From Jackrogersella multiformis (taxonomy: Eukaryota; Ascomycota; Sordariomycetes; Xylariales; Hypoxylaceae), in assembly GCA_902806575.1 (NCBI GenBank), contig CADCXD010000004.1, positions 1,674,001 through 1,738,000 on the forward strand: DNA of 64,000 nt, given 5' to 3'. Every line of letters begins with the position of its first letter. Position 1 is the first letter of the stretch. Below the pieces are notes generated by a model. The model made no database searches. It saw only the letters and a program-made list of their open reading frames with translations, and was not told the origin of the DNA. Made by a program: the position numbers and the translations under genes. This document shows positions 36,057 through 47,719 of the stretch, in pieces.

Positions 36057-38467
36057 GGTGGTGTTGGCCTGCCTATTCGTGTCACCTACTTGCTCGCTCT
36101 AGAGCCATGGGGAGGAGGTGAGTAAGTAGTATAGGAAAGATGAAGATTAATTATGGGCTAGAACGGTATGGTCGTCTTCGGGGGGCTTGCTTGAATATCC
36201 AGGGCATCTCCCAGCTGCTGGCAATGGTGGTTAATTATTGCCGGCTTGATTTTCAAAGTCGTGATATGAATTAAGAGAATTTTGTTTGTATAAATGTACA
36301 TGGGTACTTGGGTACCTAGATACATGCACGTCTAGTTCATCACGTGGTAAGGATATTTCCCGGTAAAGGCGCTAACCTTTATCTTTCGGGCTCCAATTAT
36401 AATTTCGGGTACCTACGGTACATAGAGTAGCAAAATAGCAAGAGTATACTGACCTAACTTCGTGATAACTTCCTCTTATATATATACAATTTTTAAGAAG
36501 TAAGCTCTATTCAATGAAATATCTTCCATCTTTGCAAATTCGAAGCTACTCGGGAGAACGAAAACATCAATACATCTATGCCAGGGAATTCATGAAGAAT
36601 TCCCCTTATACCAAATAAACAATAATCAACTTTAACAAGCTAAGAGCATAACCAAGTATTTGGAGCTTCTATATCACAAAATATCCCGCAATTTGTCGCC
36701 AATTCTCTTTATAGCCCTCGATTTTATGTCACGAAATTGATTATATCTCCTCTAAACAATCTTATTCAGCTCTCCATCCCTATATCCCCCCTTTTCTTTC
36801 AAGTTTCGATGGTCCATACCCGGCAATTCGAGCATCGTTGGTGACCACAATTGGGACAATAATCATGGAGAATATATAAAATTGGTGTATAACCGCAGTT
36901 GCACTTATATGAGTTAGTTAAAGATAATAACGCATGTAAATATAGCCATGCCACTTACACAGACCCAGTACGTCTCCTTAGCAACTGCAGTTTTTGTATA
37001 TATTGTGTCGTATATCCGGGAACCCATGATCTATAATGATGTCGAGAGGGGCAATTTATGATATAAAATAACCGTCAAGATGATAGTCGGCTTTTGGTCT
37101 TTTCACGTTTTGCGTCGAGATCCTGGGAGGGAGAAGTATGTGGGTTTCTTATTATTCTAGGTTATACGTGAGCTCAGAAAGAACTCAGTGGGGAACAACA
37201 CATCATATCATATCCGATATCAGTGGCCCAAAGATTGTCACATGATGGTTGCAAACAACTTCACTACTATCATACCACACACCATGAACACCTCCAATGG
37301 CGTATGAGGGTCGCCCCCCTGGTCGATCATGTAATGGTTGTCACTAATTCGAATCAATCTTAGTAAAGACTAAGAGGCACATACCAAGTATGTAAACTAA
37401 TGGTTATTCAATCGTACTATCCGTAGCGTGTCTTGAGAGCTATCCTACCCCAAATATACCTCTCACATCCCAATATGAAAGGCTTCTCAAACTATGATTA
37501 CGCGGTTCTGTTATTGAAATGTGCTTAATATACCTACTTAGGCAGTAGCCAGCTCGCCGTATGTTTCTAATGGGCGGGACGAAATAAGGGACTTGGAATC
37601 TATTGGAATGTTAGGTGGCTGGAAGATCTACGCCCTGTATTTAGGGAGGTATATAAGTATACTTACGGACCATCACTAGCTTCATACAACTTAGCCTTTA
37701 ATATAACAAGAATAACAAGAATAACCTGCGTCTATTACAACAGAATCGTGATAGCTTCTAAGGGATTGGGTCGAAGATTGGCCTTCTGAGATGGTTGTAA
37801 TTTACACTCGCCCTATATACCGATTTAATTATGTAGCAGTATTAAGTGAGTGACGATCTTCTGAAGCTCTCGAGAAATTAATCCATATTTTGTGTAGTAC
37901 TCGTCGGTTAAAACTGGAGTTGGTAAACTAAGAAAGAAATAACTTTATGTTCTAATTACTCCTTAAGGTTGAAATAATAGTTCATAATCTCTGGTCTCGG
38001 ATATGTTAGCTTTGCTTTGGCATAGGCTTATTTTAAACCAAAAGAATGAGAATTTCGGAGTGGTAAGTGAATGAATGGTGTATTAATTCATTGTTTGATG
38101 TGCCTCCCATGGGTGGTGCTTAACCTAATAGTAGGGACTTTAATACAAAAGCAAATTGATGATTTCAACACTTATTATAATAAACTTCTGTCGATAATAA
38201 GTAAGAAACTGCGGTAGCAGTAAATTAACTAGAATGTTTGTGTATAGTGTGATTATGAATCTTTAGCCCTTTTAAAAATCATAAACCTAATGCTTTTAAG
38301 CTTAGCCTAGCTCTCATTGTCCCCCAATATCAATGAAGGACAAGATAGGTTTAATATCGAAAGCGAGGCACGTCAAGTATTGATAACCTTGGTAGTTAAC
38401 AGCAAGTCGAGTCCATGCACCAAAGCGTTAATGAAATTCATGGCTAAGTGGTAGATCCAGCTAACTA
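36057..38467. other. Intergenic tract between CCE1 and LTR copy 2
   Basis: About 2.4 kb of moderately AT-rich DNA that still contains normal CA/TG dinucleotides, so it is not RIP-mutated. Open frames are short. An AATAACAAGA tandem pair occurs near 37705-37721. No gene, tRNA or element end was recognised. Confidence 0.5.
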
Positions 38468-38774
38468 TGACAAGGGCAATAAGACTTGGAACTGTAGTTT
38501 AATTTCGAGTAATAATTCTCTATAGTCTTAAGGTCTTTACCTTCTTTTTCTTCTTGCGAAGGAAGGCATAATAATTTATATATATATAATTTGAATATTT
38601 CTTTAAGTGTCGTTAACGCCTTCTTAATCTTATTAATTTAATCTTATATATATTAATTAAATCTTTTAATTAATCTTATTTAATAACTTTATTTTATAAG
38701 TTTTAATATATTTTATATTTATTAATTTATATATATTAATTATATTTTATTTTATAAAGCTTATTCGTATAATA
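38468..38774 (+). repeat. 5' LTR of retrotransposon copy 2
   Basis: Starts TGACAAGGGCAATAAG and ends CGTATAATA. The first ~130 bp are almost free of RIP and nearly identical to 26035-26165. Confidence 0.8.
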
Positions 38775-41700
38775 TTAACTTTTTTTTTTAATGTTTATTT
38801 TTAAATATATTATATAATTATAAAATCGTAAGGTTTATTAACGTATTATTTATAAAATAGTTTAATTATTACTTTTTTTTTTAAATATATGCTTATAAGG
38901 TTTTTAAATTTAATACTTTTTAACCGGTTAATTTTTTTATTTTACGAGATATTTTATTTTAGTTTAATTTTTAATAAAGTTTATTATTTATTTCATTTAA
39001 TAATCTTTAGATTTTATCGGGGCTATTATACGTAAAACTTAATTAAAATTAAAAAGTTTTTAATTATTAACGCGATAAAATTTAATAAATAAAATATAAA
39101 ATAAATTATATATTTTTTATCCCTTAAAAAAATAAGTTTTATTACGATAAAAAAGATTACTTATTAAATTTTAAAGAAACTTAAAAGCTTTTTATTTAAT
39201 TTCTTAACGAGGCGTTTAGTTTTAATATTTTTTACGTTTAATATTACGAATTAATTTATTTCGAAAATTAATATATCTTTTCGTCGTTTATTAGTTTATT
39301 TTTTTATTCGTTAACGATTTTATTTTAAGTATTTTTATATATTTTAATATATTTATATTATTTAATATATATATAATTTATTTTTAAGATTACGTAAAAT
39401 GTTTATAAAGGGATTATAAATTACTAAATAATAATTATAATTAATAAAAAAATAATATTATTATAAATAAATTTTATAATCGCAAATAAATCTTTTTAAT
39501 TATTTATTTTATAATTAATAAAAGCTTTAAAATAAATCTTTAAAATTTAATTAAGGCGTTTTATTTACTTATTAATTTAAGAAAATCCTTTTAAATATAA
39601 AACGTAAATTTAAAATCTTTATTAAAAATAATATCTAAGGATATATCGTATAATTTTTAATATTATTTAACGAAAATTTTAATTAAGTTATTAAAAAAAA
39701 ATTCTTTTATTTTAAAAAAAATAAAATATATTATTTTAAAAAATAAATTTATTATTATTTAAATAAAGTTATAATTATTTAATAAAAAAAAGTTAATAAT
39801 AAAATTTATTATTATTATTAATTAAAATTTATAATATAATTTTATCGGTTAAAAATATTTATATAAAACGTAACGAGGGATTTTATTTTATTAATATTTT
39901 AAATAACCTCGTACGTAATTTTAAATAATATTCTTAATATTTAATTATTAAAAGTTTTAAATAATTAGTTTTAAAATTTTATTCATTCTTATATATTCGG
40001 CGATAAGAATATTATATTTAATAAAAATAACTTCCTTTTAAAGTTTTATAAATATTTAAAATCTTTTCTTTTAATATAAAAAATTATCTTATAAAGTAAT
40101 ATTTTAAAAGGATTTTTAACTTACGTAATATATTTTAAGTTATTTATAATTACTTTCTTTAATTATTTAATAAAATCGAGAGTTTAATTAAGTATAATAA
40201 AACTATAAAATCTTTTTAATATAACGAGAATAACTATTAAAAAAGTAAATAAAATTCCTTAAAAATATAAAAAATATTTATTTTATAAAACCGATTTTAT
40301 AAGTTAATTTTTAACTTTTCCCTTTTTAAATCGATATTACGATAATTTTAAAAGAATATTAACCTTATTATTTTATTTACTTAATTAATAATTAATTATA
40401 AATTAATATAATAAAAAAATTTATACTTATTTAACTTAATGTTAATTTAAAACTTTAATTATTATAAAGTAAATTAAGTTTTAATAATTTAAATAAACTT
40501 CGATTTAATATTTAATTCTTTTAAGTATTAATATTATTTTTCGAAAAAATCTATTATAATTAATAATTTTTTATTATAAATTTTATAATTTATTTTTACC
40601 GGTATAAATTTACGAGAATAATAAGTTATAAGTTTAAATTTACTTTAATTTTTTTTAAAAAAGAATAACGTTAATAACATAATTTAAAGTATTAATTTTA
40701 ATATAAATTTATTTTAAAAGGTTAAAGTAAATTATAATAAGGATTTAAGTAAAATAAAATTTAAATTCTTTAAAAAATTTGCTTATTTCTTCGGTTTATT
40801 TTTAATCCTTTTTATTTCCTTTATTTACGCTAATAATTAATCTTATTATTTTTAAGAATCTTTTTATAAATTGTTAATAAAAGTTTATAAAATTAATAAA
40901 TTATTAAAATTCCTTTAATAATTTAAACGTTTTTTAATTATTAATATATTTAACTTTATTTTATATTATTAAAATATCGTTAATTTTAATAATATAATTA
41001 AAAAAATTTACTTTTTAAACTTTTTAAAAGCATTTTCGTAAGTTAATTATAAAATAATATTTTATAAATATTTTTAAGATTTTTTTAACGATTTTATCGT
41101 ATTTTTTTATAATATTCGTATAAATAAAAAAGTTATTTAAATATATTAAAAACTTAAATTAATAAAGTTTTAAAAGATATTATTTATTATAAATTAAAAG
41201 GTTATAAAAGTATTAATTAATTTAAAGAATATAATTAAATATTTAAAAAAATTCTATTTATATCGGAAAATTATTTTCCATTTATTTTTTTTTTAATTTT
41301 AATAAACCACTTTATAATTTTAAAATAAACTTATAATTTAAATATTAAAAATATAAAATATCGAATAAAAATAATAATATTATTTAAGTTTTTATAATTT
41401 ATTACGAGTTAAAAAAAGTTTTAAAGATTTAACTTATTTATAAATATTATAAGTATTATATAAAATAAAGTTAATTTTTTAATACGTTCGTTATTAAATA
41501 TCTCGTTTAATTATAATTTTAACGTATTAAATTTCTTTTCGTTTATAATATAAAAGTCTTTAAAAAAACATCTTTCTTTTTTAAAAATTAATAACGTAAT
41601 TTTATAATTAATAATTTAAAAAGTATTATTTTATTTCTTTTATTATAATATATATAAATTTATAAAATTCCTTAAGAACGTTTTTTAATACTTTTTTTAC

Positions 41701-44700
41701 TTTAATATTTTTTATTATCGTTATATTAATTAACTTTCTCGGGTTATATAAAGTTAAGTTAATATAATATTTTTAATAATAATAAAAATTAAACTTAATC
41801 TTTTTAAAATTTAAAAAAAAGTTTATAAGTTTATAAATTTCCATTTATTATTTAAAGCGTTTAACTTAAAACTAATTTTAAAAAAATAGTTTTTTTAATA
41901 ATAAAAAATAAAAGGATTAATATAATAACGTTTTATAAAAAAGATTTAAGTTAAATTAAAAGTTAATACGAATTATATATATTATTTTTTAATAATTAAT
42001 AATTTTTATTTTCTTACTTTAAAAAAAATATTATTAAAATTAAACTTTTTAAATTTAATAATATTTATATTTAATATTTTTTTATTATATATTAATATTA
42101 TATTAATAATAAATTTATATCCGAAAGTTAATTTTAAGTAAAGTTTTTTTATAACTTTTATTTTATTTTTAATTAACCTTTTAATTATTACGATTTAATA
42201 AACTTTACTTTAATTTAATTATAAGATTTAATAAAGTACGGCGTTAAGGTTATTTAAAAATTAAAATTAAAATCTTTAATTTTTATAATTTAAAAATAAA
42301 ATAATTCTTATAAAATTATATTTATTCGTACCTTTTTTATAATGAAAATATAAGTTAAATATTATTATTTTAAAGTTATTTTACGGAAAATATTTTATCC
42401 GGGTTTAATAATAAATCTTTATTATTAACGTTTTTTTTAACGAAATAAAAAAAGATTTAATAATTATTACGTTTATAACGTTAATAAGATTTTTTATCTT
42501 TTTTTTATTAATTTATATTTACTTAATTAATTTTTAAGGTATTTTTATTATTAAATTAAACCTTATCCTTTTAATTTAATTTTAACTTATTTTCGTTTTT
42601 AAGTTTATCGTTATTTCTTAAAAATTAATTTTAACTTAAATTAAAACGGTTCTTTTTTTCGTAATTAATTTAACTTAACTTCGAAGGCTTTTAAGTTAAA
42701 GTAAGCCTTTTTTTTCTTAAAATACTAAGATTAATTAATATATTTTTATATATTTAACTTATTTCTTAAATAATAACAAAGAATTTTTTATTTATATTTA
42801 AAAATCCTTTTTATTTAAAATAAATAAATTTAATAATTTCGTTAAAAAAGATTTTAACGATATAATTTTAAAACGTTATTTTAAATTATTAAACCATTTT
42901 ATTAAAATTTAATAACTTAATAAAATATTAAGTAATATTTTTTTAATATTTAAGTTTATTTTTTTTTTAAGTTATAATACTTTTTTAAAAAGTTTATAAA
43001 ACGTTTTTAAAAAGTAATAACGTATATTACTTAAATATTAAAGACTTTTAATCGCGTAATTTAATTTTTATATTATTAATATTATAATTATACTTTTTTA
43101 AATAATAACGATTTAACTTAATTAATACGATAAAAATCTTTAAAAAAACTTTCCGTATACGTTTTTAAGTATATTTTAACTTTTATTTATTAAATTTAAA
43201 ACTTTAAAAAATCCTTACTATTATAAATGGCAAGTTTATTAAGTTATATTAAATTAACGATAATCGTAATATAAAAAAAATAAATTAAAAAATAAAAAAT
43301 CTTTATTATTATATAAAGGCATAAAATTACCTCGAGATAATCTTTTAAAAAGATCTTTAAATAATTTAAAGTTTTAAGATTAATTATCGGAATTAAAGTT
43401 ACTTAAGTTATTATTAAATATTTCGACAGCTTTTTTAAAAAGAATTTCTCTTTTATTATTTTTAAATATAAAAAGGTTAATTTTAATAAAATCGAATTAT
43501 ACTTAAGCTTTTTAATTATTCTCTTAACTTAAACTTATAAAAGGGATTATAAAAAAAAAGGTTTTTTATTTAAACTTTTAAATTAAAATATTTAATAAAT
43601 AATACTTTAAAATATATTAAATTTCTTCGATTAAAAAAACTCGATTTAATTAACGTTTTTAATATAACATACCTTTTAATACTTTTTAAAACGAAATTAA
43701 TATTAATTAATTTATTAAAAATTAATTAAAAATAATTTAAATATAAACCTTTAAATTATTAAATTAACGGTAAGTTTTTATATTAATATACGTAAAGTTT
43801 ATATATTTTCTTATGAAAAAGTTATTAATTTAAGATTTTTTTACTTTTTAATATTTTAATAAAAGATTTAAAAGGTTTATTAATAATAATTAATTATTTC
43901 CTTAAGCTTATTAATAACTTTTTATTAAGTTTAATTATTTTATATATATTAAGTAATTATACTTTAAACTTATTATTTAAATTAAATTATTTATTCGTTT
44001 ATTAATATTATACCGATTTAATTAAATTAAATTATTATATTATAAACTATTTAAATTATATTATATTAATTTTAAATTTAGTTTTCATTAATAATTTAAT
44101 TACTTATAATAACGGTAATAAATATTTAAATAATATAATAATTATTATACATTTTTTAATAAAGCTTAATAAATTATATAAAAAAATTATTAAAACTAAT
44201 TTTAATATTATTAATATTAAAAACGTTTTATATAATTATTTTATAATTTTAAAGATTATAAAGGATTATAATATTATCGTTATTAAATTAAAATAATTTA
44301 AGAATAAAAAAAAATCTCGAGGCAATATATTCTTTATTTTAAATATTTTAATAAAAAGTCGCATATTAAAGCATTATTTAATTTTAATAAGTTCTTATAA
44401 ACGATAATTTTTTTATACTTACTTTTAATTTTAAGATCTCGTAAAAAAGATATTATTAAAAACTTAAAAGATTATTCGTTATTTAATAAAGGAAGTAATT
44501 TAAAATCTTATAAATTAATAAATAATAAAATTAAAATATAAATATTTAACTTAAATATTTACGAAATAATAAAATATAAAATTTCCTTTATAATTATAAT
44601 AACGTATATAATAATAAAATTAATAAATAATATTATTATAATATATTTTAATAAAAAACTTTTTTAAGTAAATTATTTATTTATAAATAATTAAAATAAA

Positions 44701-44708
44701 GTAATTTT

Positions 44709-44921
44709 AAGGTTTTTTTTTTATTTTATAAAAAAAAGCATAATAACTTATATATATATAATTTAAATATTTTTTTAAACGTCGTTAACGCTTTTTTAAT
44801 TTTATTAATTTTATTTTATATATATTAATTAAATTTTTTAATTAACTTTATTTAATAATTTTATTTTATTAATTTATATATATTAATTATACTTTATTTC
44901 GTAAAGTTTATTTATATAATA
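44709..44921 (+). repeat. Truncated 3' LTR of retrotransposon copy 2
   Basis: Matches the last two thirds of the LTR. The first ~95 bp and the adjacent purine tract seen in copy 1 are missing, apparently by one deletion. Confidence 0.7.
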
Positions 44922-45489
44922 TTAATAATATCGAATAATATAATTAAATATTTTCGAAGGTTATATAAAGTATAACGAGGTTAATAATAATTATTTTTAA
45001 ATTTTTATATAAAAAAAATCGTTAATTAATACTTATATATTATTAAACTTTTTTATGTTTACTTAAGTACGTTATAAATATAAACTTTAATAAGTTAATA
45101 AAACTTTATACTTTAATTTCGAACATTTTTTAATTACTTTTTAAACGAGGTATTATTAACTTAATTATTAATATACGTTTTCTTTTCTAGTCTAAATATA
45201 TAAATTTATCTTTAAACCGTTATCGTTATTAATAATGTTAATAATATCATATTTAAAGTATCGTGTGTAACTGTTATAGTTGGATATTAATAACTATCAA
45301 CTACAACTAGACAGCCGGTATAAGGGGAACATGTTAATTTATAGTCCAATTAAGGACAGACAAGCCTTATAAATTGAACCAAATACTCAAAAGTATACAC
45401 TTATGTTCGTATCCTCCACCCTTCAATATCCCACTCTTCGTCTATTCTCTTCACATAGCGATCGTTCAACAACTAAAACTATGAGTATA
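44922..45489. other. Right border of the AT-rich block
   Basis: AT-rich RIP-like sequence continues to about 45250 beyond the LTR of copy 2 and then turns into normal composition. No gene was seen before the cysteine-ribbon gene. Confidence 0.5.
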
Positions 45490-45897
45490 TCATTTTGATA
45501 TATATACCTCACAGTATTTGTCTCGTGCGTGCCCGCAATTATTACATTTGTCATCGTAAATATACGACTGGTCTGTACCTGTCCTACAAGAACACTTTTC
45601 AAGTGAGTTAATTAAAGGTATGTGAGTGTGAGTATGGTTATTCTTTCCACTTACACAGTTCCATTTCCAGTTCACGTCAGGTTCAAGAACATTCTGATTT
45701 GTATTCCCATCTCCGTTTGTAGACCAGCTGCCGTCTCCGGAACCTCCAGGGGATGAGTTGTTTGATATAGCATAGCCATTTCCCCGACTCTTAGGGGGTG
45801 GCTCGGCGCTGGCTAGTCGATCTGTATTTGACGTGACATGCACAGAGGGGTTGTGCCAGTGACCTAGCAACGTAGCTTCAGTATGTGTATCCCCCAT
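45490..45897 (-). CDS. Small cysteine-ribbon protein, function unknown
   Basis: Two exons (45897..45655 and 45594..45490) join in phase 0 over a 60-bp intron (GTAAGT...AAAAG, with a TTAAC branch-like site) to give 115 residues. Splicing fuses NWKWNC to CSCRTGTDQ, producing a ribbon of the form W-x-W-N-C-C-x-C ... C-x2-C-G-H ... C (DDKCNNCGHARDKYC). This resembles the short zinc-ribbon-like domains seen in many fungal hypothetical proteins. The N-terminal part is polar and Gly/Ser/Asn-rich. The start is the ATG at 45897. A further intron after DKYCE (GTATAT) is possible and would change the last few residues. It is divergent from the DUF6594 gene, with 306 bp between the starts. Confidence 0.65.
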   Translation of the reverse strand: MGDTHTEATLLGHWHNPSVHVTSNTDRLASAEPPPKSRGNGYAISNNSSPGGSGDGSWSTNGDGNTNQNVLEPDVNWKWNCVSGKNNHTHTHIPLINSLEKCSCRTGTDQSYIYDDKCNNCGHARDKYCEVYISK

Positions 45898-46203
45898 TTT
45901 CAACTGCCCATCGACCTTTAAGCTATGGTTTTTGTAATAACTCTGGATTCTTAGGGTTGATAATGTTAATTGCTTGGAGATCGCTTGATGCGAAGGAAAT
46001 AATAGTGTTGGAAGCCATTAGTGCCTGACTCCTCCGGGGAGAACCACTTCGAATCAGGCACATACACTTCGTGTAACACTCCATTACCAAACCCTGCATG
46101 TAGGCTGTGCAAGGCTTTCTCGAAAGCTTGACCGAGACCGAAATGGCTGATGCTAAATCAAAACTTGTATAGAGTGCTGAAAAATTCATCCCGTAGATGA
46201 GAG
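45898..46203. promoter_or_regulatory. Shared divergent promoter region
   Basis: 306 bp between the start codons of the cysteine-ribbon gene (minus) and the DUF6594 gene (plus). It must hold both promoters and 5' UTRs unless one model is extended. An open minus-strand frame crosses it, but it has no family resemblance and overlaps the DUF6594 start. Confidence 0.4.
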
Positions 46204-47166
46204 ATGATCCAAGCTGACGAAAAAATGGGGGTTGAGGATGGCAGAAGCCCAGTAGAACCCTCACAGGAGGATATTGAAATATATCCATGGAAGTATATTG
46301 GTTGTAGACGATATGCCCAGTTACTTTCGTCCGATAGCGATCTCCTAATATTTCGGCAGTTTGGGGAACTGAGCGTCAGAATTGCTCTTCGGCTTCAAGA
46401 TAAGATCTCTGTACTCGAAGAAGACCTTATAAAGCTAGATGATTCATATAGGAAGAAGGAATCAGGACTCATTAATAATGGGTCATTTAGAGATGACATG
46501 GAAGACCGGGAAGTTATTTTAGACAAGATCGAGAATGCCCTACATCGTTATAATAGTAGGTTAAGTGTTGTTAAATTTTTATGTGCAGTAATTTAGGGCT
46601 TACAATCATCATCATAGACAAATTCCTTGCTCGCCAGGCTATTGTTGGTCGATTCTCTCACGCACCTGATCGAGACGTGAAAAACATTAAGAGACGGCAT
46701 CAGAATCATGGTAACCAAGTAATCGATGAAGCTGAACAAAGTTACCTAAATCAGGATGATCTCATATGTTTAAAACATAGGGACGAGCCCCCTCTGCATC
46801 AACTAATCGACAACTCACTCCGCTTGAGAACATTATCGATATGGCGCGACGAATCCCGCCTACCAACACAAGGGTCGGAAAATGTGGCTTATTACTCAGA
46901 CAAAAAGATGAATGTTTTTGTGTCTGGGACGATTACAGCCATCGGCATAACTCTATTAATCGTATTTGTGATAACAATTTTCATATTTGTATTTCTCCTA
47001 ATCCTCTCGTCTACCATGGCTACGAAGCCGTTCGAAGCTTTAGGTGCAACGGCAGCGTAAGAAAGATCCTCCTCTCCGGGTTATCAGATTACTTACTAAC
47101 TAGGCGGGTTTTAAAAATAGATATGCGGCTGTTTTGATGGTCTTCCTTCAAGTTGGAGAGAGTTGA
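46204..47166 (+). CDS. DUF6594 membrane protein
   Basis: Three exons (46204-46555, 46618-47056, 47121-47166) give 278 residues. The family block at the start (GCRRYAQLLSSDSDLLIFRQF) and the central heptad-like region (LRLQDKISVLEEDLIKLDD) are typical of fungal DUF6594 proteins. The last exon is only 46 bp, but it restores the conserved ending GATAAYAAVLMVF, and its intron has a perfect TACTAAC branch site. Family members usually end with three membrane segments. Here a long hydrophobic stretch (residues around 230-260) and the terminal segment are present, but the usual middle segment before KPFEALGATAA seems to be missing. The function of the family is not established. Confidence 0.85.
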
Positions 47167-47719
47167 TTTAAGTCAAGTGCTCCTATAGTTGAATAATAAA
47201 AAGGAGGCTCATAATAGTGGGAATATGGAGGGGAAGGGTTAAAAGGGGGGCGTGCTATACCAGGTACCTAGGCATGTAGGTACCTAGGCAATCCCGAGTA
47301 CCTAGGCCCGCTGGAAAGGCCGAGGGCAGGTGCCCGGCCTACCGGTTCTCGCCGGCGCTACTTACCACCTAAACTTATTTCAAATGACCCGCTCCGAGCT
47401 ATCAGTACAGGTACAGGGGTGTTTGACAAATCTTTCCAGCTCTTAGTTTCCCTCGGTTTCTCGATCGTGATTCCTTCGCCTTTTGTCTTAGTAATTGCTC
47501 TCTGCATACCGCATATTTGTAACATTTGAAGTTGCCTGTCTACCTAGGCATTGCATATACCCAGCCTTACGCATATTAGGTTCCGCCCTTGTAGGATTAT
47601 TCAATTATTTTTTATTTTTTATTCCGCAAAGACTTCCATATAAGACGTCATCCCCTCCACCCCACCATCGCCTTCGCCTTCGTTTTATCTTTTCCCTCTC
47701 CATTGGAATACAAACGTCA
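47167..47719. other. Intergenic region and GLR1 promoter
   Basis: 553 bp. A cluster of palindromic GGTACCTAGG motifs lies at 47263-47307. The 150 bp before the GLR1 start are pyrimidine-rich (CCTTCGCCTTCG). Confidence 0.5.

Larger units (their letters stand above)
38468..44921 (+). mobile_element. RIP-degraded LTR retrotransposon, copy 2
   Basis: The 6.45-kb second copy has the same orientation and internal order as copy 1; long blocks can be followed base by base, with transitions and small indels. The 5' LTR is 38468-38774 (307 bp). The 3' LTR is truncated at its left end and runs from about 44709 to 44921. The interior is as strongly RIP-mutated as copy 1. It carries private insertions relative to copy 1 (for example around 41330-41390 and 44520-44640) and lacks others. 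No intact protein is encoded. Confidence 0.85.

Noticed and set aside
34969..36102. A 377-codon plus-strand open frame across CCE1
   Set aside because: It is antisense to a clearly recognisable resolvase, begins and ends in non-coding sequence and has the composition of a shadow frame in GC-rich DNA.
26035..44921. CRISPR array or prokaryotic defence island
   Set aside because: The repeats are long LTRs in a fungal nuclear context; no short regularly spaced repeats were seen.
45923..46288. A 121-codon minus-strand frame between the divergent pair
   Set aside because: It overlaps the start of the DUF6594 gene in antisense, has no recognisable pattern and would leave no promoter for the pair.
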